Counted from the stretch's first letter, positions 25,969 to 34,918 are shown. The stretch is 36,284 bases of DNA from Bacteroidales bacterium UBA5281 (GCA_002410555.1 DHSR01000060.1:1-36284), one strand, 5' to 3'. Made by a program: numbers and translations. Notes: generated from the sequence alone by a model not told the origin.

Positions 25969-27039
25969 ATGCTTGACAAGCTCGAAGCCATTTATAAGCG
26001 TTATCAGGAAATTGAAAAACAGATGAATGAACCGTCGGTTATGGCCGACATGAATGCTTACATCAAACTGAGTAAAGATTACAAAGACCTGCAACCCATC
26101 ATTGAGGCCTATAAGAAATATGAATTGGTGGTAGCCAACCTGGCGGCCGCCAAAGAAATTCTTAATAAAGAGAAGGATGAAGAATTCCGGGCAATGGCCA
26201 AAGAAGAGATAAATGTGCTTAGCGATACGCGTGAGCAGTTGGAAACCGACATCCGGTTAATGCTTATTCCTTCAGACCCTCAGGACGGGAAAAATGCAGT
26301 GGTTGAAATCCGGGCCGGCTCAGGAGGCGACGAAGCCAGCATTTTTGCCGGAGACCTTTACAGGATGTACACCAAATTCTGTGAAACCAAAAACTGGAAA
26401 ATTGACCTGGTAGAATTCACCGAAGGCACCGTTGGGGGTTACAAGGAAATTATCTTTAACATTTCAGGACAAAATGTTTATGGACAAATGAAGTACGAGT
26501 CAGGTGTACACAGGGTACAGCGCGTACCTCAAACAGAGACACAGGGCCGGGTACATACTTCGGCGGCTTCAGTGGTGGTACTGCCTGAAGCCGATGAATT
26601 TGACATCGACCTCAAACCCAGCGACATCCGAAAAGATTTATACTGTTCATCGGGGCCGGGCGGTCAGTCGGTAAATACCACTTATTCCGCTGTAAGGCTC
26701 ACGCACATTCCAACAGGTATTACCGTTGCCATTCAGGATCAAAAATCGCAGATGAAAAACTTTGATAAAGCCATGGTTATTCTGCGAACCCGGCTTTTCG
26801 AACAAGAGTATCAGAAATACCTGGATGAGATTTCGAAGAAAAGAAAAACAATGGTATCTACCGGAGACCGCTCTGCCAAGGTTCGCACCTACAACTATCC
26901 CCAAAGTCGCATTACTGACCACCGTATAAACCTCACTGTTTATAACCTGTCTACATTTATGGATGGTGACATTCAGGATATGATTGATGCCCTGCAACTT
27001 GCGGAAAATGCAGAACGGTTAAAAGAAGCGGTGAATTGA
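25969..27039 (+). CDS. prfA: Peptide chain release factor 1
   Basis: 356 residues. Recognises UAA and UAG stop codons and triggers peptide release. The GGQ motif is at Gly231-Gly232-Gln233 in SSGPGGQSVNTTYSAVRLTH. The codon-reading tripeptide of RF1 (PxT) reads PQT in VQRVPQTETQGRVHTSA. RF2 has SPF there and usually a programmed frameshift, which is absent. N-terminal helical domain (LDKLEAIYKRYQEIEKQMNEP) and SQMKNFDKAMVILRTRLFEQE are also typical. The gene overlaps no neighbour; pyrF begins 92 bases later, after a repeat tract, and may be co-transcribed. Confidence 0.96.
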   Translation: MLDKLEAIYKRYQEIEKQMNEPSVMADMNAYIKLSKDYKDLQPIIEAYKKYELVVANLAAAKEILNKEKDEEFRAMAKEEINVLSDTREQLETDIRLMLIPSDPQDGKNAVVEIRAGSGGDEASIFAGDLYRMYTKFCETKNWKIDLVEFTEGTVGGYKEIIFNISGQNVYGQMKYESGVHRVQRVPQTETQGRVHTSAASVVVLPEADEFDIDLKPSDIRKDLYCSSGPGGQSVNTTYSAVRLTHIPTGITVAIQDQKSQMKNFDKAMVILRTRLFEQEYQKYLDEISKKRKTMVSTGDRSAKVRTYNYPQSRITDHRINLTVYNLSTFMDGDIQDMIDALQLAENAERLKEAVN

Positions 27040-27057
27040 GCTTAGTGACTAATGTCT

Positions 27058-27120
27058 AATGTCTAAATTCCTACCTCTAACCTCTAACTTTTAACCTCTA
27101 CCCTCTACCCTCTACCCTCA
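27058..27120 (-). repeat. Pyrimidine-rich short tandem repeat before pyrF
   Basis: Units such as ctctaac and ctctacc repeat from about 27058 to 27120. It is the reverse complement of the purine-rich type seen at 2928-2994 and 25727-25822. It sits 11 bases before the pyrF start. Confidence 0.6.
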
Positions 27121-27131
27121 AACACACAGCT

Positions 27132-27974
27132 ATGAATCGTCAAAACCTCATCCAACTGATAAAGAAGAAACAATCATTTCTTTGTGTAGGGCTTGACAGC
27201 GATATTGACAAAATACCGGCCCACCTTAATTATGCGGAGGATCCGGTTTTTGAGTTTAACCGTCAGATTATTGATGCCACCCTTAATTATGCAGTAGCCT
27301 ACAAGCCCAATCTGGCTTTCTATGAGTCGCGTGGTATGGAAGGTTTCAAAAGTTTGCACCGAACCATGGAATATCTTGAAAAGTTCACTGATCAGTGTTT
27401 TACCATTGCTGATGCAAAGCGCGGGGATATTGGAAACACTTCCACCCAATACGCGCGTGCATTTTTTGATAAAAAAAACTCCGGATTTGATTTTGATGCG
27501 GTAACGGTAGCGCCCTATATGGGTGAAGACTCTATAAGCCCTTTCTTAAAATTTGAAAACAAATGGGTAATAGTGCTTGCACTCACTTCCAATAAAGGCG
27601 CAAATGATTTTCAGATCCGTGAAGACAAAAATAATCAGACATTGTTTGAACAGGTACTTAGAACTTCCGCTCAATGGGGGACGCCTCAGAATTTGATGTA
27701 TGTAATTGGTGCCACACGCGCCGAAATGCTTGGCAAAGTTCGTGAAATAGTACCGGATCACTTCCTTTTGGTTCCTGGCGTAGGCGCGCAGGGGGGCAGC
27801 CTGAGTGAAGTAGCTGAATTTGGGTTAAATGCTGATTGTGGATTATTGGTCAATGCTTCCCGGAGCATATTATTTAGTTCGGATGGTAAGGATTTTGCCG
27901 GAAGAGCCGCTGCTGAGGCACAAAAGATGCAGAACGAGATGGCCGGTCTGCTTTCACTCAGAGGAGTAATATAA
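27132..27974 (+). CDS. pyrF: Orotidine 5'-phosphate decarboxylase, type 2
   Basis: 280 residues, the long bacterial (type 2) form. Decarboxylates OMP to UMP, the last step of pyrimidine synthesis. Seen: FLCVGLDSDIDKIP (Asp of the active site), VAYKPNLAFYESRG, TIADAKRGDIGNTSTQYARAFF with the catalytic Lys and Asp in DAKRGD, and DFDAVTVAPYMGEDSISPFL; a phosphate-binding VPGVGAQGGSL follows. These are clear type 2 OMPDC motifs. It is preceded by a pyrimidine-rich repeat rather than a clear promoter, so transcription from prfA is likely. The convergent ilvE gene ends 55 bases downstream with a shared hairpin. Confidence 0.95.
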   Translation: MNRQNLIQLIKKKQSFLCVGLDSDIDKIPAHLNYAEDPVFEFNRQIIDATLNYAVAYKPNLAFYESRGMEGFKSLHRTMEYLEKFTDQCFTIADAKRGDIGNTSTQYARAFFDKKNSGFDFDAVTVAPYMGEDSISPFLKFENKWVIVLALTSNKGANDFQIREDKNNQTLFEQVLRTSAQWGTPQNLMYVIGATRAEMLGKVREIVPDHFLLVPGVGAQGGSLSEVAEFGLNADCGLLVNASRSILFSSDGKDFAGRAAAEAQKMQNEMAGLLSLRGVI

Positions 27975-28008
27975 AAAAAGCTTCCCGCTGAACTACAACA
28001 GGAAGCTT
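27973..28008 (-). terminator. Terminator of ilvE, shared with pyrF
   Basis: AAGCTTCC at 27978-27985 and GGAAGCTT at 28001-28008 form an 8-bp stem. Read on the minus strand, the stem is followed by a run of T (from the A run at 27973-27979), so it works best for ilvE; it may also help end pyrF, though the plus-strand T run is weak. Confidence 0.75.
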
Positions 28009-28028
28009 GTCATTATTTTCAAAAGACA

Positions 28029-29048
28029 CTATTCTATAACATAGGTCCAGTTGAATTTATCTGCTTCGTCTCCATACTGGATGGCCTGGAGGCGTTTGAA
28101 AAGTTTGGTAGAAATGGGCCCTGCCTCTCCGTCTTTACAGTAATTGTAAACATGTCCGGTAACCGGATCATCAATTTTACGTACGGGTGAAATCACGGCT
28201 GCGGTTCCACAGGCACCAACTTCATCAAAATCAGCCAGTTCTTCAACAGGTACAGGCCGAACCTCAACTTCCATTCCCATATCACGGGCCAGGTCCATGA
28301 GGCTCTTGTTGGTAATGGAAGGCAAAATGGTTTCCGACTCAGGAGTGATGTACTTATTGCCTTTAATGGCAAAAAAGTTGGCCGGCCCGGCTTCATCAAT
28401 GTATTTCTTTTCCCTGGCATCCAGGAAGAGCGCTGCGGAATAACCGGCTGCCTGAGCTTCCATACCAGCGGTAAGACTGGCTGCATAGTTGCCACCAACT
28501 TTGTAACGTCCCGTGCCTTTTGGAGCCGCCCGGTCATGATCGCGCGCAATCTGCAGGGCTACGGGCTTAAATCCTTCTTTAAAATAGGGTCCTACCGGTG
28601 TTACGAAAATCATAAATAAATATTCATCTGCCGGACTAACACCAACCCTGGCTCCTGTTCCTATAAGTAATGGCCGAAGATACAGTGATGCCCCGGTACC
28701 ATAGGGAGGCAGAAACCGTTCGTTTAACTTTACAACTTTTTTCAATGCCTCAAGAAACAGTTCATGCGGCACTACAGCCATCATGATGCCTTTGGCAGAG
28801 CTTTCCATGCGTTTTGCATTCTCTTCCCAGCGAAACAAACGGATCTTACCGTCTTTGCCTCTAAAGGCTTTCATACCTTCAAAGGCTTCCTGCCCGTAAT
28901 GTAATGCCGAAGCAGCCATGTGTATAGGAATATGTTCGGAAGAAGATACTTCAAGTTCCCCCCATTTTCCGTTTCTGTAGTAACAACGTACGTTGTAGTC
29001 AGTTTTGATGTACCCAAAGGGTAATCGTGTCCAGTCGAGCTCTAACAT
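28029..29048 (-). CDS. ilvE: Branched-chain amino acid aminotransferase
   Basis: 339 residues, fold-type IV PLP enzyme that interconverts Leu, Ile and Val with their 2-oxo acids. The lysine that holds PLP is Lys183 in GRYKVGGNYAAS. Other family motifs: ALHYGQEAFEGMKAFRGKDG at the N-terminus, SLYLRPLLIGTGARVGVSPADEYLFMIF, YIDEAGPANFFAI and VGACGTAAVISPVRKI near the C-terminus. The GTAAVISPV end fits the eukaryote-like/class II BCAT, common in Bacteroidota. No ilv operon genes are adjacent. Start is ATG at 29048 and the terminator is shared with pyrF. Confidence 0.94.
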   Translation of the reverse strand: MLELDWTRLPFGYIKTDYNVRCYYRNGKWGELEVSSSEHIPIHMAASALHYGQEAFEGMKAFRGKDGKIRLFRWEENAKRMESSAKGIMMAVVPHELFLEALKKVVKLNERFLPPYGTGASLYLRPLLIGTGARVGVSPADEYLFMIFVTPVGPYFKEGFKPVALQIARDHDRAAPKGTGRYKVGGNYAASLTAGMEAQAAGYSAALFLDAREKKYIDEAGPANFFAIKGNKYITPESETILPSITNKSLMDLARDMGMEVEVRPVPVEELADFDEVGACGTAAVISPVRKIDDPVTGHVYNYCKDGEAGPISTKLFKRLQAIQYGDEADKFNWTYVIE

Positions 29049-29552
29049 GATTATATATTTTAAGTGGTTTTAAAATCCATCCTTAATGTGGGCTAAATTA
29101 GGAACTTTTCACCGAACGGCAATCGGTTTCAGAAAATATTATTTCAAACGGTAGAAAACAAGATTATTTTACCCGAATGACAATAAATAATCATCAAAAA
29201 TAAATATATGACAATATCTAAAATGGAATCTTTGAGGCCATTTTGAAAAATAAAAGGAAAAAAATATCGCAAAGCCACGAAGCACCAGACTTGACAAATA
29301 ATTGTATATCAGAGAATTAAATTTTGTAATTTTTTAATCCTGCCTGTTTGCGCACGCAGACACGTCCCTGACTCTTTGTGGCGAAAATGCTCCATCCGGA
29401 CCAGGCTCAATATATAGGAATCATTCTGATCACGCTTAGAGAAGGATTTAATGTCATCAACTTTTTTAATCACATAAATTTGGGTTTTTAATTTCCAACA
29501 GATGGCTCATTAGTAAAAACAATTAGCTTTGTAATGACAATTAAAGGTAATA
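29049..29552. other. 504-base gene-free spacer with extragenic-repeat remnants
   Basis: No gene, tRNA or rRNA was found. Words at 29264-29290 (atcgcaaagccacgaag) and 29366-29388 (actctttgtggcgaaaa) resemble the extragenic repeat at 949-1030, probably as decayed copies. A -7 box (TAGCTTTG) for the next gene is at 29524-29531. Confidence 0.5.
29524..29531 (+). promoter_or_regulatory. -7 box for the RuvC-fold gene
   Basis: TAGCTTTG matches TAnnTTTG exactly, 21 bases upstream of the ATG at 29553. No obvious -33 box. Confidence 0.5.
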
Positions 29553-30029
29553 ATGCTCAACGAAAAACCGGAATTTCTTTTGGCGGTAGATGCAGGAGTA
29601 AAAACTGGCCTGGCGCTGTTTGATAGTTCAGGGAAACTGCACTGGCATCGCTCCCACAATATGGGGTCGGTGCCTGCACTCAGGAAGGCGGCCTTTCATT
29701 TGGTGAATGCCATTCCGGATTTAAAGTACATTGTGGTAGAAGGCGGAGGACAGATTGCCGGCATATGGAAAAAAATGGCGGAACGCTACGGTATTAAATT
29801 TATAATGACTGATGCGCTTCACTGGCGACGCGACTTATTATACTCACGTGAACAGCGTTCCGGGGAAACTGCCAAGCAGATTGCCGTTGAGATGGCCATA
29901 CGATTTTTAAAAGAAAATGGAACTCCCCCTGCACAAACACCTTTGCATGATTCCGCCGAAGCTATCTTAACGGGTGTATGGTATTGCCATCAGCTTGGCT
30001 GGCTAAAACAGAAGCCCAATCTGCATTAA
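29553..30029 (+). CDS. RuvC/RNase H-fold protein of unknown role
   Basis: 158 residues, no signal peptide. The arrangement is that of RuvC-type nucleases: first strand FLLAVDAGVKTGLALFD with Asp13, then KYIVVEGGG with Glu63, and a late helix HDSAEAILTGVW with Asp133 and Glu136. RSGETAKQIAVEMAIRFL before the last motif fits the RuvC helix. It lacks other clear RuvC features, and the conventional ruvC may be elsewhere. It could be a divergent Holliday-junction or other nuclease, or a non-catalytic homolog. AAAGG lies just upstream of the ATG, an unusually good ribosome binding site here. It stands alone between ilvE and a histidine kinase gene. Confidence 0.6.
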   Translation: MLNEKPEFLLAVDAGVKTGLALFDSSGKLHWHRSHNMGSVPALRKAAFHLVNAIPDLKYIVVEGGGQIAGIWKKMAERYGIKFIMTDALHWRRDLLYSREQRSGETAKQIAVEMAIRFLKENGTPPAQTPLHDSAEAILTGVWYCHQLGWLKQKPNLH

Positions 30030-30464
30030 ATTGCCTTTCTTAAAGTCAGCACTTAAAAGTCACAATTGAGCCAGGCATTACCGATAATTAATGCTAGTCG
30101 CATATTTCCATATCAACAATAAGATTAGTTGAAAATGAAGGGGAATTATAATTTCTTATCAGAAACCTATTAATAGCAAATATTCATTACTCATTGCGTT
30201 CGGCCATTCAGATTATAGCAATAATCATTATTTGGGGTGGAAAAAGAAGACGGGCTGCCTCCCTTCACTATCCCTTAAAAGTCGTGTTTAAGTCTGCTAT
30301 TCGGATCGAAGCGATGGATTCTTTTTATTTTTCCGGTCACTATTGCAAAAATAAATACAAACATTTTTATAGTAAATTAAATAAATATTACCTTTGTGTA
30401 AAATCCTGATTATTGTTTTGATCAAATCAACGTAATTTTTTCAGACCAATCTAACTTGATAAAA
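30030..30464. other. 435-base gene-free spacer before the histidine kinase
   Basis: No supported gene; a 71-codon frame at 30194-30409 has no family features. A TACCTTTG box at 30389-30396 is the likely -7 element of the kinase gene. Confidence 0.5.
30389..30396 (+). promoter_or_regulatory. -7 box for the sensor histidine kinase
   Basis: TACCTTTG matches TAnnTTTG exactly, 68 bases before the ATG at 30465. This gives a leader of about 60 bases. Confidence 0.5.
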
Positions 30465-31577
30465 ATGCATCAAACTACTACTGTTCATTTTCCTCCACGC
30501 GACAATCAGTCATTAAAAGAGGATTATGATTTCATAGTTTCCAATAAACTTGCCACCTCAATACTCGATGGGCTACCCGTAATAAGTATGCTGTTAAATA
30601 CGGAGCGTGAACTGGTATTCGGTAACCAGGCACTATTAAACGCCTTACAGGTTGAAGATATAAATTCATTGCTGGGTTTAAAACCAGGAGAACTTTTTGG
30701 ATGTAACCATGCCCTGGGCACAAAGAGTTGTGGCAGTTCAAAAATATGCCAAACCTGTGGCGCTTTCAAATCTGCCATCCAATGCCTGGATTATGGAGAA
30801 AGTGTAGAGGAATGCACCTTGAATACTCCGAATGGCACCCTCAATCTAAACATTACCAGCAAGTTAATCGATTTTGAAGGCAAGGAATTCATCCTTTATA
30901 CCATGCAGGACATCAGTAACGAAAAAAAAAGACTGATGCTCGAGCGAATATTTTATCATGACATCCTAAATACCGCGCACAACATTAGCGGAATGGCTGA
31001 ATTGTTAATGTCTGGTGACTTTAAAGACAGCAATGGTGAGTTTCTCTCATTGCTCTATAAAGCATCATCGCGTATGATTGATGAAATCAACACCCACCGG
31101 TTGATCTCTTTCGATAAAGAAATCGAGCAGGTCAGACACAAAACAAAGGTTAATTCTATTGAATTCTATCATGAGATGAGGACTGAATTTAAGTCATTCA
31201 CAAATGAAGAAAATTTATTTCATCTCGACAACCGCTCAGAAGCCTTTGACTTTGAAGTAGATAAAGTTTTGTTTAACCGGGTGGTTACCAATATGATAAA
31301 AAATGCCTTTGAAGCTGAAATGCTCAATGCCCCGGTAACCCTTGGTCTTATTTCCATGAAAAACAAAGGAGCCATGATTTGGGTTCACAACCCATCGTTT
31401 ATGGACGATGATATCCAGATGCAGGTATTTAACCGCTCATTTTCTACCAAAAGCAGTGATCGCGGCTTAGGTACGTACAGCATGAAAATCATCACTGAGC
31501 GCTATCTGAAAGGTAAAATATATTTTACCAGTAAACCCAGTAGTGGAACTACGTTTATCCTTGAGATTCCGGGATAG
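30465..31577 (+). CDS. Orphan sensor histidine kinase with cysteine-rich PAS domain
   Basis: 370 residues from the ATG at 30465; an in-frame TTG at 30456 adds three. No TM segment, so cytosolic. Residues about 25-150 form a PAS-like domain with four cysteines spaced C-x8-C-x5-C-x2-C (Cys80, 89, 95, 98: GCNHALGTKSCGSSKICQTCGA). The pattern suggests metal or iron-sulfur binding or redox sensing, as in proteobacterial PAS kinases with a similar GC...CG...CxxCGA signature. His165 in FYHDILNTAHNISG is the phospho-acceptor. The ATPase has NMIKNAFEAE (N box), FNRSFSTKSSDRGLGTYSMKII and a degenerate D-box (VHNPSF). No response regulator is adjacent, so the partner is unknown. Confidence 0.85.
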   Translation: MHQTTTVHFPPRDNQSLKEDYDFIVSNKLATSILDGLPVISMLLNTERELVFGNQALLNALQVEDINSLLGLKPGELFGCNHALGTKSCGSSKICQTCGAFKSAIQCLDYGESVEECTLNTPNGTLNLNITSKLIDFEGKEFILYTMQDISNEKKRLMLERIFYHDILNTAHNISGMAELLMSGDFKDSNGEFLSLLYKASSRMIDEINTHRLISFDKEIEQVRHKTKVNSIEFYHEMRTEFKSFTNEENLFHLDNRSEAFDFEVDKVLFNRVVTNMIKNAFEAEMLNAPVTLGLISMKNKGAMIWVHNPSFMDDDIQMQVFNRSFSTKSSDRGLGTYSMKIITERYLKGKIYFTSKPSSGTTFILEIPG

Positions 31578-31849
31578 ATTTGCCGGCAGCTACCATTTCT
31601 TTCCATTGATGAGCCCATTATAAAGACCCTTCTTTTTGCCCTTTTGCCACCAGGGCACCGAAGATTACCGTGTGCGCCTGCCGCGTGCATATACAGGCAT
31701 GCAGGCTGACCTTTGTGTTTAGGGGCGTTTTGTATTTTTACCCTTTCAGACTATACTCATAGACAATTCCGCCAAATTGGCAGTTTAGTGGCCATGGCAT
31801 AGCCTTTGCTTTCGCCCCTGCATCATATAAACCTAAAATTTGTTTAAAT

Positions 31850-33751
31850 ATGCAAACGGGAAAAATAAACGTACAAACGGAAAACATTTTTCCGATTATC
31901 AAAAAATTCCTTTACTCTGACCATGAAATATTTCTCAGAGAACTGATATCTAATGCCGTAGATGCCACCCAGAAGCTGAAGACCCTTTCCAGCATGGGTA
32001 AATTCAAAGAAGAGCTTGGCGATTTAACCATTGAAGTTTCAATAGATGAAAAAGCCGGCACCCTTACTGTAAAAGACAAGGGAATCGGTATGACCGCAGA
32101 GGAAGTAGACAAATACATCAACCAGATTGCCTTCTCGGGAGCCGAAGAGTTCATTAAAAAATACAAGGGCAAAAGTGAAGCTGATGCCGCCCAGCTTATC
32201 GGGCACTTTGGGCTCGGGTTTTACTCATCGTTTATGGTATCGAAAAAAGTAGAAATCCGCACCAAAACTTATAAAAAAGGGCCGGGCACTAAGGCCGTTA
32301 AATGGGAATGTGATGGAAGCCCCGAGTATACCCTGGAAGAAATTGAAAAATCAGAACGTGGCACCGAAATTATTCTGCACATCGCTGATGATTCCAAAGA
32401 ATTTCTCGAAGAAGCGCGCATATTGAGCCTGCTGAAAAAATACTGTAAATTCCTGCCCGTGCCCATCCGTTTTGGCAACGAAAAAACCTGGGAGAAAATA
32501 GAAGGTGAAAAGGATGAAAAAGGCAATGATAAATACGACGAGATTGAAAAACCGCGCATTATCAATAATGTCAATCCTGCCTGGAAACAAAAGCCAGTTG
32601 ACCTCACCGAAGAAGACTACAAGAACTTTTACCATGAACTGTATCCGTCTACTTTCGAAGAGCCTTTGTTTAATATACACCTGAATGTTGATTACCCATT
32701 TAACCTTACCGGAATTCTGTATTTTCCAAAGGTAAAACGCAACATAGAAGTACAGAAAGAAAAAATCCAGCTTTACTCCAATCAGGTTTTTGTCACCGAT
32801 TCAGTGGAAGGCATTGTACCCGACTTCCTTACGCTTATGCATGGAGTGCTTGACTCACCGGATATTCCATTGAATGTTTCACGTTCGTATCTGCAAAGCG
32901 ATGCCAATGTAAAGAAAATATCCAACCACATTATGAAAAAGGTGGCAGATAAACTGGAGGAACTTTTCAAAACTGACAGGGCAGACTTTGAGAAAAAATG
33001 GGATGATATCCGTATTTTTATTGAATATGGAATAATATCAGAGCCGAAATTCTACGAAAGGGCCGAAAAATTCTGTCTTCTGAAAAACACCAAAGAGCAA
33101 TACTTTACTTTCGAAGAGTATAAAAAACACATTGGTGATGCCCAGACTGATAAGGATAAGAAGACGGTTTATCTGTATACCTCTGATGTTCAGGAACAAC
33201 ATACCTTTATTGAAACAGCCACTGATCGTGGCTACGATGTACTGGTGATGGATGGACCGCTGGATAACCATTTCATCAACACCCTGGAACAAAAATTTGA
33301 AAACACCACCTTTGCCCGCGTAGATGCTGATGTTATTGACAAATTGATTGCCAAAGAGGACGCCATGCCGTCGAAACTCAGCGATGAGGAGAAAGAAAAG
33401 CTCAAACCTGTATTTGAACAGGCAGCAGGAGGTACACATTATACCGTAAGCTTTGAAAGCCTGAGCGAAAATGAATTGCCGGTTCAGATAACCCGTCCGG
33501 AATTTATGCGCAGAATGAAAGACATGTCAATGCTTGGCGGTGGAGCCTCATACATGGGAAATTTCCCTGACGCCTATAACCTGATTGTTAATGGAAATCA
33601 TCCTTTGGTGAGCAAAATTAATGCTGAAAACGATGAAGAATCACGTAAACGCATGGCCAGGCAAATGGTTGATCTTGCGAAGTTGTCTCAGAACCTGTTA
33701 AAAGGTGAAGAGTTAACCAGCTTTATACGTAGAAGTCTTAGTAACTTATAA
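31850..33751 (+). CDS. htpG: Molecular chaperone HtpG (Hsp90)
   Basis: 633 residues, the HtpG length. N-terminal GHKL ATPase: FLRELISNAVDA with Glu31, Asn35 and Asp38, VKDKGIGMT, and GHFGLGFYSSFMV (lid/phosphate glycines). The middle domain (about 230-480) carries the NVDYPFNLTGILYFP and LNVSRSYLQSD sequences, and the C-terminal dimerisation domain closes at SFIRRSLSNL. Cytosolic chaperone active under stress. It is a single gene with its own terminator. Spacer 31578-31849 upstream is gene-free with no convincing promoter. Confidence 0.96.
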   Translation: MQTGKINVQTENIFPIIKKFLYSDHEIFLRELISNAVDATQKLKTLSSMGKFKEELGDLTIEVSIDEKAGTLTVKDKGIGMTAEEVDKYINQIAFSGAEEFIKKYKGKSEADAAQLIGHFGLGFYSSFMVSKKVEIRTKTYKKGPGTKAVKWECDGSPEYTLEEIEKSERGTEIILHIADDSKEFLEEARILSLLKKYCKFLPVPIRFGNEKTWEKIEGEKDEKGNDKYDEIEKPRIINNVNPAWKQKPVDLTEEDYKNFYHELYPSTFEEPLFNIHLNVDYPFNLTGILYFPKVKRNIEVQKEKIQLYSNQVFVTDSVEGIVPDFLTLMHGVLDSPDIPLNVSRSYLQSDANVKKISNHIMKKVADKLEELFKTDRADFEKKWDDIRIFIEYGIISEPKFYERAEKFCLLKNTKEQYFTFEEYKKHIGDAQTDKDKKTVYLYTSDVQEQHTFIETATDRGYDVLVMDGPLDNHFINTLEQKFENTTFARVDADVIDKLIAKEDAMPSKLSDEEKEKLKPVFEQAAGGTHYTVSFESLSENELPVQITRPEFMRRMKDMSMLGGGASYMGNFPDAYNLIVNGNHPLVSKINAENDEESRKRMARQMVDLAKLSQNLLKGEELTSFIRRSLSNL

Positions 33752-33761
33752 ACCTGAAATG

Positions 33762-33794
33762 AAATGCCCTGCCTGAGGTGGGGCGTTTTTATTT
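33762..33794 (+). terminator. Likely terminator after htpG
   Basis: GCCCTGCC, loop TGA, GGTGGGGC makes an 8-bp stem with two G-T pairs, extended by A-T pairs, followed by GTTTTTATTTT. Sits 11 bases after the stop. Confidence 0.7.
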
Positions 33795-33852
33795 TAATTA
33801 ACGACAAATCCATTTTTTTAATTATTTTAGCCTGATCAAAACTTCAACAAAA

Positions 33853-34452
33853 ATGAAAAAATCACTCATTGTTATTCTGGTAATCGTCGGAATAGTCTTA
33901 TTGCTGGTACTGTCGCTCAGTGGCCGTTATAATAAATTGGTAACTCAGGAAGAAACAGTTACTGCTGCCTGGTCGCAGGTTGAAAACGTGTATCAGCGGC
34001 GCGCTGATCTTATTCCCAATCTTGTAAATACCGTAAAAGGGTATGCTGACTTTGAAAAAGGCACCCTTACTGCAGTTATAGAGGCCCGGGCCAAAGCAAC
34101 CAGTACCACCATTGATCCCGGTAATTTATCTGAAGCCAGCCTGGAGCAATTCCAACAGGCACAGCAAGGCCTGGGTTCAGCCCTTTCACGGCTGATGGTC
34201 GTTATAGAACGCTATCCCGACCTGAAAGCCAATCAGAATTTTTTGGATCTTCAGGCACAGCTCGAAGGCACTGAAAACCGCATCGCAGTTGAAAGACGTG
34301 CTTTTAATGAAACTGCTCAGGCCTACAATACTACTATCCGCAGATTCCCCGATAATATCATCGCCGGTCTATTTGGATTTGATAAGAAAGCCTACTTTAA
34401 ATCCGACACCGGAGCAGAAAATGCACCTGAGGTTAATTTTGAAATGAATTAA
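33853..34452 (+). CDS. LemA family protein
   Basis: 199 residues. Residues about 4-23 are a TM anchor; then the LemA helices: RYNKLVTQEETVTAAWSQVENVYQRRADLIPNLVNTVKGYA, EARAKATS, and RFPDNIIAGLFGFDKKAYF at the C-terminal end, the family signature. LemA proteins are inner-membrane proteins with an extracytoplasmic or cytoplasmic helical domain and no proven function. It starts an evident three-gene cluster with two TPM-domain genes, which recurs in many Bacteroidota. A promoter must lie between the htpG terminator and 33853; none is clear. Confidence 0.93.
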   Translation: MKKSLIVILVIVGIVLLLVLSLSGRYNKLVTQEETVTAAWSQVENVYQRRADLIPNLVNTVKGYADFEKGTLTAVIEARAKATSTTIDPGNLSEASLEQFQQAQQGLGSALSRLMVVIERYPDLKANQNFLDLQAQLEGTENRIAVERRAFNETAQAYNTTIRRFPDNIIAGLFGFDKKAYFKSDTGAENAPEVNFEMN

Positions 34453-34468
34453 TCAGCCGGGAACAACT

Positions 34469-34915
34469 ATGCCACAGTCTGCCAAATCATTTTTCACCAA
34501 AGAGCAACAGGAAGATATTCTTCAGGCCATACTCAATGCTGAACTCGACACATCAGGCGAGATAAGGGTACACATAGAAAACAAATGTCCCGGAGATGTC
34601 TTCGACAGAGCTACCCAAATTTTTAAAAAGCTGAAAATGGACCAAACCAAACTTAAAAACGGGGTCCTTTTCTACCTGGCAATACATAACCGTTCATTCG
34701 CAATTCTGGGCGATTCGGGTATCAATGCAGTTGTGCCTGATAACTTCTGGGAAAGCACTAAAGTTCTCATGATCAATTATTTTAGAGACGATCATTTTGC
34801 AGAAGGACTGATTGCTGGAATTCAGCAGGCCGGACTTCAGCTTAAAGAACATTTTCCCTATGAGTTAGATGATATCAATGAACTTAAAGATGATATTTCA
34901 TTTGGAGAAAATTAA
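34469..34915 (+). CDS. TPM domain protein, no signal peptide
   Basis: 148 residues. Single TPM (TLP18.3/Psb32/MOLO-1) domain: FTKEQQEDILQAILNAELDTSGEIRVHIE, RATQIFKKLKMDQTKLKNGVLFYLAIHNRSFAILGDSGINAVVPDNFW, and YFRDDHFAEGLIAGIQQAG. No TM or signal peptide, so likely cytosolic or on the inner face of the membrane, unlike the next gene. It starts 16 bases after lemA and ends three bases before the next ATG, so the three genes form one operon. Function is not established. Confidence 0.88.
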   Translation: MPQSAKSFFTKEQQEDILQAILNAELDTSGEIRVHIENKCPGDVFDRATQIFKKLKMDQTKLKNGVLFYLAIHNRSFAILGDSGINAVVPDNFWESTKVLMINYFRDDHFAEGLIAGIQQAGLQLKEHFPYELDDINELKDDISFGEN

Positions 34916-34918
34916 AAC

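Noticed and set aside
30194..30409. 71-codon open frame in the spacer before the histidine kinase
   Set aside because: No ribosome binding site, no recognisable domain, biased composition, and it overlaps the likely kinase promoter at 30389.
29049..30455. Search for tRNA or rRNA genes in the long spacers
   Set aside because: No cloverleaf-type arms, GGTTCGA-like T-loop or rRNA landmarks seen by eye; only repeats and promoter boxes.
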